Assembly: GCF_014647135.1 (NCBI RefSeq)
Contig: NZ_BMOP01000022.1
Span: 1 to 63,494, forward strand
Direction of reading: 5' to 3'
Origin: Shewanella xiamenensis
GTDB lineage: Bacteria; Pseudomonadota; Gammaproteobacteria; Enterobacterales; Shewanellaceae
DNA length: 63,494 bases
Position numbers and translations under genes: made by a program. The notes under the pieces were generated by a model. It saw only the letters and a program-made list of their open reading frames with translations. It was not told the DNA's origin and did no database searches. Positions within the stretch are counted from its first letter, which is position 1. The number at the start of each line of letters is the position of its first letter. Below are positions 35,861 to 44,871 of the stretch, in pieces.

Positions 35861-36967
35861 ATGGCACAGATTATCAGTAATGCTGCGGTGGGTCGTACCC
35901 TATTGATTTTATTGCTGTGTGCTGGTGTTTTCTTTTTTATCGATTTTTTAGTTCCCGCCTTGGCCGCCCTGATCGTCTGCTTCTCCAGTTGGCCGCTGTA
36001 TCAAAAATTATTGGTTAAATGCGGTGGTCGCTCGGCGCTGTCTGCCACTATCGCGTTAGTTTTGATTATTGTCGGGCTAATTACACCGCTGATATTTGTT
36101 TTTTCCTATGCTTTACAAGAGATTAGGATATGGGCTGAATGGTTGGTGTATGCTAACCAGCATGGCGCGCCCGTTCCCCTTTGGATTAAGGATTTACCTT
36201 GGGTTGGTGCGTGGTTTACCCAACAATGGCAACAGTTTATTGGGGAACCCCATGAACTGGGCAAGATAGTCAGTGCAATTAGCGGACAAAATTTGACAGG
36301 CATTTCCCGTTGGGTGCTGCAATTGGGCTGGAATACTTTAGGCTTGCTGCTGACCTTGTTGTTTATGCTGATCACCTTATTTTTCTTATATAAAGATGGC
36401 GCGTCGGTGGCGAAGCAGATTGATATTGTCGGTGAGCGTATTCTACCCGCCCGCTGGTATCACTTTTCCCGCGTGGTGCCCGCGACGGTAAGTTCAACCG
36501 TTATCGGCATGACGCTTATCGCCATCGGTGAGGGCATAGTGCTGGGGATTGCCTACTGGATTGCGGGTGTGCCTTCGGCTGTGGCCTTTGGGGTGTTGAC
36601 CGCGTTTATGGCCTTAGTGCCAGGCGGCGCGCCAACCATGTTTACCCTGATCTCACTATACTTAGTCGGCACTGGCGATATGACTGCTGGGGTCGGCTTA
36701 TTCCTCTGGGGCAGTATCGAGCTGTTTATCGTCGATAAAACCCTGCGCCCTAATCTGGTTGGTGGGCCTATTAAGCTGCCTTTCTTACCGACTTTTTTCG
36801 GCTTGATTGGTGGGGTGAAAACCATGGGCTTTGTGGGTCTGTTTGTCGGCCCCGTGTTGATGGCGCTGTTAGTCGCTATCTGGCGCGAATGGTTAAGGGA
36901 TGACCCTGATAGTTCGGTTGTAACTGAATCCCTTGAATCACCGCAGGAATACGGCCATTCAAATTAA
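35861..36967 (+). CDS. AI-2E family (PerM/YdiK-type) membrane permease
   Basis: 368 residues with seven to eight membrane helices in the AI-2E transporter family arrangement: an N-terminal pair, a large soluble loop (about 80-190), then the C-terminal block. The last block has ALVPGGAPTMFTLISLYLVG and the family motif SIELFIVDKTLRPNLVGGPI, then LPTFFGLIGGVKTMGFVGLF. The substrate is unknown; such proteins export diverse small molecules or ions. The ATG at 35861 is 7 bp behind GGGAG; an ATG 6 bp earlier is too close. Its end overlaps the convergent Cdd1 gene by 4 bp. Confidence 0.88.
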   Translation: MAQIISNAAVGRTLLILLLCAGVFFFIDFLVPALAALIVCFSSWPLYQKLLVKCGGRSALSATIALVLIIVGLITPLIFVFSYALQEIRIWAEWLVYANQHGAPVPLWIKDLPWVGAWFTQQWQQFIGEPHELGKIVSAISGQNLTGISRWVLQLGWNTLGLLLTLLFMLITLFFLYKDGASVAKQIDIVGERILPARWYHFSRVVPATVSSTVIGMTLIAIGEGIVLGIAYWIAGVPSAVAFGVLTAFMALVPGGAPTMFTLISLYLVGTGDMTAGVGLFLWGSIELFIVDKTLRPNLVGGPIKLPFLPTFFGLIGGVKTMGFVGLFVGPVLMALLVAIWREWLRDDPDSSVVTESLESPQEYGHSN

Positions 36968-37254
36968 GGACGAGTGAGTGCTTGTTTGCGCTCCTCGGTA
37001 TAAAACCACCAAGGTTGAGGATCGTCGCCCGCCATAAAGCGGGTAATCGAAATAAACACATCGAGCATACAGGGATCGTGTCTTTGCCCCGTTTTGTCAC
37101 ACAGGGTTTGATACATTTCATAGGGATTTCTCCCAAGCAATTGCACTGGCGTTTCTATGCCGAGCAGACGTAGATCCGCCGCGCAGGCCTTACCAATATT
37201 CGGTAAATCCGTTAATTGTTTTACTTGGGTTCTGACAACCTTTGCTGGATTCAT
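36964..37254 (-). CDS. Cdd1-family helix-hairpin-helix protein
   Basis: 96 residues. The first half (LTDLPNIGKACAADLRLLGI) is a helix-hairpin-helix DNA-binding motif. The rest (NPYEMYQTLCDKTGQRHDPC, LDVFISITRFMAG) matches the 'pathogenicity locus' Cdd1 family, some members of which were linked to mitomycin resistance. The function is unproven; non-specific DNA binding is inferred. It overlaps the stop of the AI-2E gene tail to tail. Confidence 0.8.
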   Translation of the reverse strand: MNPAKVVRTQVKQLTDLPNIGKACAADLRLLGIETPVQLLGRNPYEMYQTLCDKTGQRHDPCMLDVFISITRFMAGDDPQPWWFYTEERKQALTRP

Positions 37255-37374
37255 TCTTTATCCCTAACCAACTGAAATATTCCATCTTTAAGTATAGATT
37301 GTTACGGTTTTCTGCTCGTTATCCGGCATGATCTTGAGAGCTGAAGGTGAGCTTATATATAAAATCTAGGCTAG

Positions 37375-37410
37375 TTTGCCGCCTTTCTCTTCCTTGGTAA
37401 AGGCGGCAAA
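37375..37410 (-). terminator. hairpin at the 3' end of the S9 peptidase gene
   Basis: A 12-bp perfect stem (TTTGCCGCCTTT with AAAGGCGGCAAA) and 12-nt loop, starting 4 bp after the stop codon. It lacks a clean T tract on either strand, so it may end or stabilise the message. Confidence 0.55.
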
Positions 37411-37413
37411 AGT

Positions 37414-39474
37414 TTAGAGCTTACTGATGTCGACGTTCAAGCTGTCTAAGTGTTTTAGAATTTCAGGATTCACATTGGTGTCGACACGCCCACCTAAATG
37501 CTCAGCAAAAAACTGTTCGGTGGCGACAATCGAGGCTAGCTTGTTGGCACGTTTACTAAAGCCATGTCCTTCGTCTTTTGCCAGTACGTACTTAACGGGT
37601 AAAGACTTTTGATACATCTTCTTGGCGATATTATCCGACTCAATTTGCGTGACGCGTGGATCGTTCGCCCCTTGGATCAGCATCAATGGCGCCTTGATAT
37701 TATCGACATAGTTAATTGGTGAGCGATTTTCCATATCTTGCTTCTGCTCGGCAATTTGCGGGTCGCCAACCGACTCAAACCATTGACCTAAATAGGGACG
37801 CCAGTAGTCGGGGAAGGAATTCATCAGTGTCACTAGGCTCGATGGCCCTACATAGGCGATCACAGCATGGTACAAGTCAGGTGTAAAAGTCGCGCCAGAC
37901 AGTGCCGCATAACCACCGTAGGAGGCGCCGAAGATCCCTAAACGCTGTTTATCGGCAATACCCTGTTCGACTAAGTAATTGGCACCATCGGTGAGATCGT
38001 GCTGCATGCTGCCAATCCCCCAGTTACGGTTGCCTAAGTTTAAGAACTTCTTACCGAAACCCGTCGAGGCACGGAAGTTAGGTTGTAATACGGCATAACC
38101 ACGGTTGGCATAGAACTGGGCAATCGCGTGGAAGTAGCCCGAGTCGAGCGTCCAAAAATCCCGTGCCCAAGGTCCGCCATGGGGCAGGATAATGGTCGGT
38201 AGCTGAGTCTGTTTGCCTTTCGGTAGCGTTAAATAAGCTTGGATTTTCACGCCATCCCGCGCGGTATACAAAATCGATTGGCGTGGCGAGAGTTGATCAG
38301 CTGGAATGCTGGCCGGAATATCCACTAACAGGTGGATATCCCCCGTGGTGGCATTGTATTGATAGTCAGCGCCTGCGGCTCGGTCGCTGGCGACATGAAT
38401 TTGCCACAGATGGGTTTTCTCGTTCATCTCGCCAATCGTGATTTCAACATCTTGATTAAAATGACGATTAATCACATCCCAATGACGAGCAAACTCGGCA
38501 TTTAAGGGATAAACCCGTAAGCGTCCACCATAGTAACCAACCGCTAAGGGCTCACCCGCGTCGCTAAACTGTACCCCAAAGACGTCGGCCTCGTTATCGG
38601 GATCCTTGTGAATGGTTTCATATTTACCCGTCATCAGATCGACTTTCAGCAATTCCTGCTTATCGCGATCGCCGATATTGGCGCTGATATAGGCGAGTTT
38701 TTTGGCATCATTCACTTTAAGAATATCGATGCTCTCACCCTTGGCACTTTGAATGATCTTGCGCCACTTACCGTCGATCAGCACATACAAGGCATTGGTG
38801 TTATCGAGATTACTGCTGCTGGCAATCACAGGTTGACCCTGCTTGTTAAACTTCACCTGAGTAAAGCTATGCTCGTTCTTCAGGATAGGGGTTAACTTGC
38901 CGTCGTTGATATTGAGCAGATAAATATCCATGCGGCTCGAATCGTCGTGGTTGGCTTGAACAACCAACAAATCGGGATTGTCTTTTACCTGCTCGAGCAC
39001 GCTATATTGCACATCGTCCTTATGGGTTAAGCGCTGCTCTTTGGCGGTGATCTTGCCGGCTTTTTCCTCAAAACTCAGCTTATAAATTTGCGTATTTTCG
39101 TTACCGCCTTTGTCCTTCATAAAGAATAAGTCATTACCCTTGGCGGACCATTCGAAGGCGCGGATGGGTTCTACCGATTTGGTCAGTGGTGTGGCACTGG
39201 CAAGGTCGGCCTTATCGGCCATCAGGAAGATATTGCTGGCTCCTTGGTACTCCTTCACAAAGGCAAGCCACTTGCCATCGTCGGACATTTTTAGATGGCG
39301 AATGCTTTGCTCATTGAAGAAGTTTTCGATAGGAATGAGCGGCGCCTCGGTTTGCTGTGTCGCGGCAACTTGAGGTTGCTCGTTGCGAACATCCGCCGTA
39401 GTGCAACCCGTCAGCAGCAGTGCGGCGGCAATGGCAGCACTGCATAACTGACTCGTAAAAGGAAATTTTTGCAT
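37414..39474 (-). CDS. S9-family prolyl oligopeptidase-like lipoprotein
   Basis: 686 residues. It has a lipoprotein signal (lipobox LLTGC), then a beta-propeller region (about 50-420), then an alpha/beta-hydrolase domain. The nucleophile motif is FGASYGGYAALSGA near residue 515. The acid is in LMLIQGANDPRVTQIESD near 600. The histidine is in LAKDEGHGFSKRAN near 642. It is a periplasmic or outer-membrane-anchored serine peptidase that cleaves short peptides. It is monocistronic. Confidence 0.93.
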   Translation of the reverse strand: MQKFPFTSQLCSAAIAAALLLTGCTTADVRNEQPQVAATQQTEAPLIPIENFFNEQSIRHLKMSDDGKWLAFVKEYQGASNIFLMADKADLASATPLTKSVEPIRAFEWSAKGNDLFFMKDKGGNENTQIYKLSFEEKAGKITAKEQRLTHKDDVQYSVLEQVKDNPDLLVVQANHDDSSRMDIYLLNINDGKLTPILKNEHSFTQVKFNKQGQPVIASSSNLDNTNALYVLIDGKWRKIIQSAKGESIDILKVNDAKKLAYISANIGDRDKQELLKVDLMTGKYETIHKDPDNEADVFGVQFSDAGEPLAVGYYGGRLRVYPLNAEFARHWDVINRHFNQDVEITIGEMNEKTHLWQIHVASDRAAGADYQYNATTGDIHLLVDIPASIPADQLSPRQSILYTARDGVKIQAYLTLPKGKQTQLPTIILPHGGPWARDFWTLDSGYFHAIAQFYANRGYAVLQPNFRASTGFGKKFLNLGNRNWGIGSMQHDLTDGANYLVEQGIADKQRLGIFGASYGGYAALSGATFTPDLYHAVIAYVGPSSLVTLMNSFPDYWRPYLGQWFESVGDPQIAEQKQDMENRSPINYVDNIKAPLMLIQGANDPRVTQIESDNIAKKMYQKSLPVKYVLAKDEGHGFSKRANKLASIVATEQFFAEHLGGRVDTNVNPEILKHLDSLNVDISKL

Positions 39475-39631
39475 TGTCGTAACCTTAGTTTAGGAAAATT
39501 GACATTATGCTAATACGAAAATTAATTATCGTAAAACAATAAAATTATATTTCTTTGTAATATTTTTTGTCGAAGGATTATACTGGTGTTCGTTCGCTAT
39601 GAACGGCTTGGGATGATGTTTGGGTGAGTGG

Positions 39632-40150
39632 ATGAATCAAAATTTTAAAAAATTAATAAAAATCAGTGGCTTTTGTCGCTGGCTGGTGCTCTTGTCTGCT
39701 GTGGCGATTATCGCCCATCTGCTTTATAGCTATTGGGCCTATGATGAGATCCGCTTCAATACCAGTAATTCCCAGTTCCTCGAACTGTGGAACTTGCCGA
39801 ACGCTAACCGAAACCTGTTGATCGTCATGCTAACCCCATTATTTATCTCATTTTTAGTCGGTGTTTATTGGCTACAACGGCTCTTATCCTGCTATCAACG
39901 GGGGTTATTTTTCAGTGATGAGAGTATGAAATGTTACTTGTGGCTCGTATGGCTGAAAGCCGCCGCTTTAGTGTTTGAAATGCTACAAAACTTAGGCATA
40001 GGCTATTATCATCAGTCATTTTTTGAGGATGGTCGCATCGAATTAGTGCTTGATTTTGGCAATATCACCACGATTTTATTGATGTTGCTTATCGTGTATT
40101 TGCTTAAAGCCGCCCGCGATTACGAGGCGGAAAACAAAGAGTTTGTTTGA
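39632..40150 (+). CDS. DUF2975 membrane protein
   Basis: About 172 residues with four membrane segments (around residues 15-35, 62-85, 105-125, 145-165) and DUF2975-style spacing. Genes of this family are usually paired with a small Xre-type regulator, as here; the membrane protein may sense or be controlled by it. The ATG at 39632 is chosen over a TTG 12 bp upstream; neither has a strong ribosome site. Its stop overlaps the start of the regulator gene. Confidence 0.75.
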   Translation: MNQNFKKLIKISGFCRWLVLLSAVAIIAHLLYSYWAYDEIRFNTSNSQFLELWNLPNANRNLLIVMLTPLFISFLVGVYWLQRLLSCYQRGLFFSDESMKCYLWLVWLKAAALVFEMLQNLGIGYYHQSFFEDGRIELVLDFGNITTILLMLLIVYLLKAARDYEAENKEFV

Positions 40151-40380
40151 TCTTGAATATTATCGTTAATTTAGACGTCATGATGGCGATGCGAAAGGTG
40201 AGTTCTAAAGAGCTTGCCAAGGCAGTAGGCATTACCGAGGCTAACTTGTCCTTGCTTAAGCGGGGCAAAGTCAAAGGGGTGCGTTTTGATACCTTGGCGA
40301 GTATCTGTGAATACTTAGCCTGTCAGCCGGGGGATATTTTGGAATACCGAAAGGATGCTGAGCAAGATACGTCGGACTAA
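40147..40380 (+). CDS. Xre-family (YozG-like) regulator
   Basis: 77 residues. A helix-turn-helix (SSKELAKAVGITEANLSLLK, RGKVKGVRFDTLASICEYL, then ACQPGDILEY) fills the protein, as in YozG-type regulators paired with DUF2975. The usual family start is IIVNLDVMMAMRKVSSKEL; initiation is at a TTG (40147 or 40153). It is translationally coupled to the DUF2975 gene and followed by a strong terminator. Confidence 0.82.
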   Translation: MILNIIVNLDVMMAMRKVSSKELAKAVGITEANLSLLKRGKVKGVRFDTLASICEYLACQPGDILEYRKDAEQDTSD

Positions 40381-40389
40381 GGGGAGATG

Positions 40390-40416
40390 CCTAGGCTGCA
40401 TGCTGTGCAGCCTAGG
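40390..40416 (+). terminator. intrinsic terminator of the DUF2975-Xre operon
   Basis: An 11-bp perfect stem (CCTAGGCTGCA with TGCAGCCTAGG), 5-nt loop, followed by TTTGCGGTTTTACGCTTTT. Confidence 0.75.
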
Positions 40417-40425
40417 TTTGCGGTT

Positions 40426-41004
40426 TTACGCTTTTACTAACTGAGTTAAATCCGCTGGGCGGTAATAAACGGATTTCAGTACCTTGCCTTGGCGCACGAC
40501 TTTACCGGCCATTTCTACATCTTTAGCGCATTTGGCGATGATAAATTCGCCCTTTTTACTGCCGACGATGTCAACGCCTTGCTCGGCATAAAAAGCAATG
40601 GTTTCGGCTAGCTCTTGCTCGTTGCGGCACACTTTGCTCATATTGCTCGAATGGACTTCGTCCCAGCAGGCGATAAAGTCAATTTCACGGTTTTTGGCGA
40701 CACACAGCAGCAAGTCGATAAGGTAGCTGATTTCTAATTTGTCATGCATGTGCTCGGCGCCTAAGTGCACTAAACGCCCCATCAACACATACACTGAATC
40801 GACAATCGCATCGGCTTGTTCGATACGGCTATCGGCTTCGGCAAGTTCAGTTAACTCTTCAATAATCAGCGAAGTATGTAAGGTGTCAGCCTTATCATCC
40901 AATGAGCTGGAATCGTTGACGGCGAGGTCGAAGGTACTGCGAAACTCACTGATATCACGATACAAGTGGTCATAAATAGGTTGAGTTAAACAGCTGAGTT
41001 TCAT
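40426..41004 (-). CDS. MazG-like NTP pyrophosphohydrolase
   Basis: 192 residues. The N-terminal half shows the all-alpha NTP-PPase metal motif EELTELAEA...EQADAIVDSVYVLMG (ExxE followed by ExxD). This predicts hydrolysis of a nucleoside triphosphate or phosphoribosyl-ATP-like substrate to monophosphate and PPi. The C-terminal half (about 115-190) is unrecognised and contains SKKGEFIIAKCAKDVEMAGK. It is monocistronic and probably a house-cleaning enzyme. Confidence 0.75.
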   Translation of the reverse strand: MKLSCLTQPIYDHLYRDISEFRSTFDLAVNDSSSLDDKADTLHTSLIIEELTELAEADSRIEQADAIVDSVYVLMGRLVHLGAEHMHDKLEISYLIDLLLCVAKNREIDFIACWDEVHSSNMSKVCRNEQELAETIAFYAEQGVDIVGSKKGEFIIAKCAKDVEMAGKVVRQGKVLKSVYYRPADLTQLVKA

Positions 41005-41131
41005 CGGAGTGCCTTAGATTTTATCAATAGGTTTTACAAATAGATTGGTGAAATCGATTTATGGATAACTGCGGCAATTCTAAAGAAAGGTGGCGCAGAA
41101 TACAAAGTGTGCTGGCCTTGAAGTAAAAAAT

Positions 41132-41160
41132 ACCCGCTGCCAAATCGGGGAGCAGCGGGT
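41132..41160 (-). terminator. intrinsic terminator of the Sir haem-lyase operon
   Basis: A 9-bp stem (ACCCGCTGC with GCAGCGGGT), 11-nt loop. On the minus strand it is followed by TATTTTTTAC, 100 bp past the TlpA-like gene. Confidence 0.75.
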
Positions 41161-41256
41161 TTCGGCAAAGATTAGGGTGGACACCGAATGGAGATTTGAT
41201 TAACAGGCACGGACTAAGTCACTAAAGACCTCGTCATTGACCGCTGGGTTAACGGC

Positions 41257-41841
41257 TTATTGCGCGTATTTGGCGATCAGCTTATCCAAATAAGGGGCAA
41301 CCTCTTTGTCAGACCAATCTAAATAGCCACGAACAAATCCAACAAGATTACCTTTTGCATCAAATAAATAAGTCGCAGGAACCACATTGGCAGGAATGAT
41401 CTGCTCGATATTTTTGTTGGGGTCGAGCCAAGTGCTGTATTGATTAAAACCATGCTGATTAAGAAACGGGCGTACTTCTTTTATCTCTTCATCAATTGAA
41501 ATTGGCACAATAGCGATTTTTTTATCGGCAAATTGCTGTTGTAGTTTTTGCAGCTCGGGGATTTCCCTTAAACAAGGGACACACCAGGTTGCCCAGAGGT
41601 TTACTAGCGTAAGCTTACCTTGATGTTGTTTGAGGCTTTGTGCTTGCCCAGCTTCATCCATAAAAGGCACTTCGGGTATCCCGCGGGCATGTTGCATCTC
41701 AATAAAACCCGTCATGACTCGTGGTTTTGGAATTGCTTCGCCAGTGTCATAGAGTTTGTTTTGCAGAGAATGGGCCTGCACGACGCAGCTCAGCAGCAAT
41801 GAAGTGCAAAGGAGGGTGAGCTTGGCTGTGGATGATTTCAT
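41257..41841 (-). CDS. TlpA/CcmG-like periplasmic thiol-disulfide protein (Sir haem-lyase operon)
   Basis: 194 residues with a cleavable signal and a TlpA/DsbE-type thioredoxin domain. The active site is NLWATWCVPCLREIPELQ, and the cis-Pro region is ANVVPATYLFDAKG. It probably keeps haem-binding cysteines of SirA reduced for the adjacent CcmF/CcmH lyase. It is the last gene of a three-gene minus-strand operon, divergent from sirA. In Shewanella, part of this operon has been called sirEFG; I am not sure which letter belongs to which gene. Confidence 0.88.
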   Translation of the reverse strand: MKSSTAKLTLLCTSLLLSCVVQAHSLQNKLYDTGEAIPKPRVMTGFIEMQHARGIPEVPFMDEAGQAQSLKQHQGKLTLVNLWATWCVPCLREIPELQKLQQQFADKKIAIVPISIDEEIKEVRPFLNQHGFNQYSTWLDPNKNIEQIIPANVVPATYLFDAKGNLVGFVRGYLDWSDKEVAPYLDKLIAKYAQ

Positions 41842-41857
41842 GGGTTTATCCTTATAT

Positions 41858-42307
41858 TCAAACTGAGCGAGTCGCGTTGTTAGCGGAAGGTGACTTGCGT
41901 TTTATCAGGGTAAGACCTAAGCCTAACCCTATGATTAATAACGCCAGTGGGCCTAGCCAAAGCGCCAGTGTTGAGGGTTTTAATTCTGGCTGATAACGGA
42001 TTTTTTCACCGTAGCGCTGCACCATAAAATCGAGGATCTCATCCCGTTTATAGCCTTGTTCTAGCAGCGAAAAAATTTGCCCCTTGAGCTCATGGGCGAT
42101 AGGTGCCTGCGACTCGAATAAGGTTTGGTTGGTCGCCATCGGGCAGCGCAGTACTTTGCTGATCGCTATTGCCTGTTGCTGATAGGATGTGCCCATATCC
42201 GAGCTTTCCTGTGCCGTCGCGAGAAAGGTTGTTCCGCCAAAACAGAGGATGAGTGACAACAACCAAAACAATAAACTCAAATAGGGGGAGCGAAATAATG
42301 GATTCAT
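41858..42307 (-). CDS. ccmH: CcmH/NrfF-like protein with a degenerate redox motif (Sir haem lyase)
   Basis: 149 residues: signal/membrane start, a short periplasmic helical domain and a C-terminal membrane anchor (LALWLGPLALLIIGLGLGLT). CcmH/NrfF proteins normally carry LRCxxCQNQ. Here the segment reads VLRCPMATNQTLFESQAP, so C55 is kept but the second cysteine is replaced by Ala58. EILDFMVQRYGEKIRYQP, the conserved C-terminal part, is intact. It overlaps no neighbour and lies 4 bp after the CcmF-like gene. Losing one cysteine suggests a haem-ligation chemistry specialised for SirA. Confidence 0.88.
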   Translation of the reverse strand: MNPLFRSPYLSLLFWLLSLILCFGGTTFLATAQESSDMGTSYQQQAIAISKVLRCPMATNQTLFESQAPIAHELKGQIFSLLEQGYKRDEILDFMVQRYGEKIRYQPELKPSTLALWLGPLALLIIGLGLGLTLIKRKSPSANNATRSV

Positions 42308-42311
42308 GGGG

Positions 42312-44369
42312 TTACAGTCTCCCTAGCTGAGGGGTACCTGCTGCCCTCAGTGCTTCTGTGTGTTCAACATGGCGAACTTGTCTGACGGGCCACGCTGCGA
42401 TTGCTCCTGCGAGCATCATCAACATGGCGCCTAGCCAAATCCAAGTCGCTAATGGTTTATAGCTAATGCGGATCAGGTACTCAGTGTCGCTCAGTTGCAG
42501 TCCCATTGAGACGTAAATATCGCGCCAAAAACCGTGGTCGATGCCCGCGTGGGACATCTCCATACCATTGCTTTTAAAGGTTTGTCTTTGTGGTTGGATA
42601 TAGCCCAGTACTCGATCGTCCTGCTTGGCATCGCGTACACTGATATTGGCCTGAATAGCAGTAAAACTTTGGCTCTCAACTTGCTCGGTACTCTCATACA
42701 CCAGCACATAATCCGCTAACGGTTTACCTTGGCCTGGCCCCATTCGTAGCAGGGCTTCCTGCTCGAAAAAAGACACCGATGTTGCGCCGATAATCGTCAC
42801 TACAACCCCGAAGTGTCCGAGCATCATGGCGACCCTTGCGCGCTTTGATGCTGACGGCTGGATTGGTCGTGCCGTGGATAAGTGTTCTGGAGCGCCGCGT
42901 GGTGGCTTGAGTATCATCTTTAGACTCAAACCAAGGCATAACAATAAAAATAACGCGCTGGCACTGCCAAGAACGAGGAATAATGCGCCATCGCCTTTAG
43001 TTTGATAACCCAGCACTGTTGCAATAATGGCAATGGCTACAGTGGGGACGGCCAATACCTTGAGTGGTTTGTGGGTGGATTGCCCCCAATTGAGTAGCGG
43101 GGCGAGGCCCATTAAGACGACAGCGATAAAGGTCAATGGGACAAAAATCGCATTAAAATAAGGTGCGCCCACCGACAAAGTACCCAGGTTTAACAGCTCA
43201 TATATCAGGGGATAAAAGGTGCCAAGTAGTACGGAAAAAGCCGCGACTACCAGCACGATCACCCCAAGCAGTAATAAGGTCTCTTTGCTTAATAGAGCAT
43301 GGGTGACTTCTCGTCTCAGTGCTGGGGCTTTTATCGCAAAAATAAATAGGGCAGCACCAACAAAAAGCACTAATAAACATAGGATTGACATACCTCTGGT
43401 TGGGTCAGCAGCAAAGGCATGTACCGATTGCACGATACCGGAACGCACCAAAAAGCTGCCTAACAAACTGAGGGAGAATGCTAATAAACATAAAAATAGT
43501 GTAGTAAGAGTAAAGCCCTGTGTTTTTCGGGTGAGCACTAAAGAATGCACCAGCGCTGTCGCAACCAGCCAAGGAATAAATGACGCGTTTTCAACGGGAT
43601 CCCAAAACCACCAACCGCCCCAGCCCAGTTCGTTATAAGCCCACCAAGAACCAAAGGCATTGCCCCCTGTGAGGAAAATCCACGCCAATAGCACCCAAGG
43701 GCGCATGTATTCGAGGTGGCGAGTCGGTAACTTTCCTCCCAGTAACGATGCCAGTGCTGCGGCAAAGCAAACCGTTAGCCCGACATATCCCAAAAACAGC
43801 ATAGGTGGATGCAGTATTAAGCCTATGTCCTGCAATATGGGGTTAAGGTCGCGCCCTTCGACTGGAATATTTGGTAGCAAGCGGGCAAAGGGATTGGAGG
43901 TAAAGAGTAAAAACAAATTAAAGCCGAGGATCACTAAGGCCAAAATTGCGAGGACTCGGCCAAAGTAAGCCTTATCAGCCTGTAAACTGGCACTATCGAG
44001 ATTAACCTTATTCGTTGCTTGGCGCCAATTGATCACTGCGCCCCATAGGGCAATGGCGAACACCCAAAATAACATTGAGCCTTCATGGCTGCCCCACACG
44101 GCCGCAATTTTATAGCCCACAGCGAGTTGACTATTAGAATGGTTGGCAACATAGGCGACTGAAAAATCATCGCTAATAAAGCTAAATATTAAGCTACACA
44201 GTGCGGCAAATAAGGTAATAAATAGTGCGTAAAATAATTTATTGCCAAAGTGGATTAGGTAAACGTTATTCCGATAGCTACCAATTAAATGATTCGTTGC
44301 CGACAATAATGCAAAAACAGTGCTCATGATTAGCAATATGTGCCCTATTTCTGGAATCATATTTATCAT
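42312..44369 (-). CDS. ccmF: CcmF-like cytochrome c haem lyase (Sir-specific)
   Basis: 685 residues with about 14-15 membrane helices. The haem-handling WWD domain is present (LGWGGWWFWDPVENASFIPW), with the preceding AAVWGSHEGSMLFWVFAIAL and the following LVLTRKTQGFTL. A large periplasmic loop (LVYESTEQVESQSFTAIQAN) precedes the last helix, as in CcmF. The ATG at 44369 sits 7 bp behind AGGA; an upstream in-frame ATG (44384) lacks one. It is the first gene of the operon divergent from sirA. It probably attaches the haem of the CX15CH site, a task the housekeeping lyase does not perform. Confidence 0.93.
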   Translation of the reverse strand: MINMIPEIGHILLIMSTVFALLSATNHLIGSYRNNVYLIHFGNKLFYALFITLFAALCSLIFSFISDDFSVAYVANHSNSQLAVGYKIAAVWGSHEGSMLFWVFAIALWGAVINWRQATNKVNLDSASLQADKAYFGRVLAILALVILGFNLFLLFTSNPFARLLPNIPVEGRDLNPILQDIGLILHPPMLFLGYVGLTVCFAAALASLLGGKLPTRHLEYMRPWVLLAWIFLTGGNAFGSWWAYNELGWGGWWFWDPVENASFIPWLVATALVHSLVLTRKTQGFTLTTLFLCLLAFSLSLLGSFLVRSGIVQSVHAFAADPTRGMSILCLLVLFVGAALFIFAIKAPALRREVTHALLSKETLLLLGVIVLVVAAFSVLLGTFYPLIYELLNLGTLSVGAPYFNAIFVPLTFIAVVLMGLAPLLNWGQSTHKPLKVLAVPTVAIAIIATVLGYQTKGDGALFLVLGSASALFLLLCLGLSLKMILKPPRGAPEHLSTARPIQPSASKRARVAMMLGHFGVVVTIIGATSVSFFEQEALLRMGPGQGKPLADYVLVYESTEQVESQSFTAIQANISVRDAKQDDRVLGYIQPQRQTFKSNGMEMSHAGIDHGFWRDIYVSMGLQLSDTEYLIRISYKPLATWIWLGAMLMMLAGAIAAWPVRQVRHVEHTEALRAAGTPQLGRL

Positions 44370-44546
44370 TGATATTTCCTGCATGGCATTAGTTATCGAT
44401 TTACATTAATACTGAAATTAATGAGAAGTTACTTTTTAGCGGTTAATCGGTACAGACTTATTTGTTTTTATCTAGGTAAGTTAGATGTTGAGTCTTTACC
44501 CATTCCACGATTGGCTTGCAGGGTAACTGAGTTTTAACGGAAGGAA

Positions 44547-44734
44547 TGTGATCTGTCTCGGTATTAAAATCGTCATTTGTGGCTTTGGTTCTTTTTGAAA
44601 AATCAAAGCTGTTTTTAGGTTTTTTTAGATGTAAAAAAACAGATTTAAAATCTAAAAAATCACTAATAAAATTTTATCAAGTTTATGATTTGTTTGTATT
44701 TTTTGATTTTTAGCTCTATTGATTTCTGAATCAA
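44547..44734. promoter_or_regulatory. divergent Sir control region with two candidate sites
   Basis: The 500-bp gap between the haem-lyase operon and sirA is AT-rich. At 44547-44562, TGTGATCTGTCTCGGT has a perfect left CRP half-site and a poor right one. At 44719-44734, TTGATTTCTGAATCAA is a palindrome with TTGAT and ATCAA arms and a 6-bp spacer; a true FNR box has 4. Either could link both operons to anaerobic control. Neither is a strong match. Confidence 0.3.
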
Positions 44735-44871
44735 AATTTAATGTGCTCTAGCGCAGATTTTTTGCTTTTTCTCTCATTCATTATGCCGTCACTGGTCAAT
44801 TGTTTATGTCGTTCAGTGAACAGTTAGGTTCAGTGGAAAATATAAAACTAATGATAAATTAGGAGTGAATG

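Noticed and set aside
44595..44615. TTGA-AAAA-TCAA as an FNR/EtrA box before sirA
   Set aside because: The arms are 4 bp apart rather than the 6 required between TTGA and TCAA.
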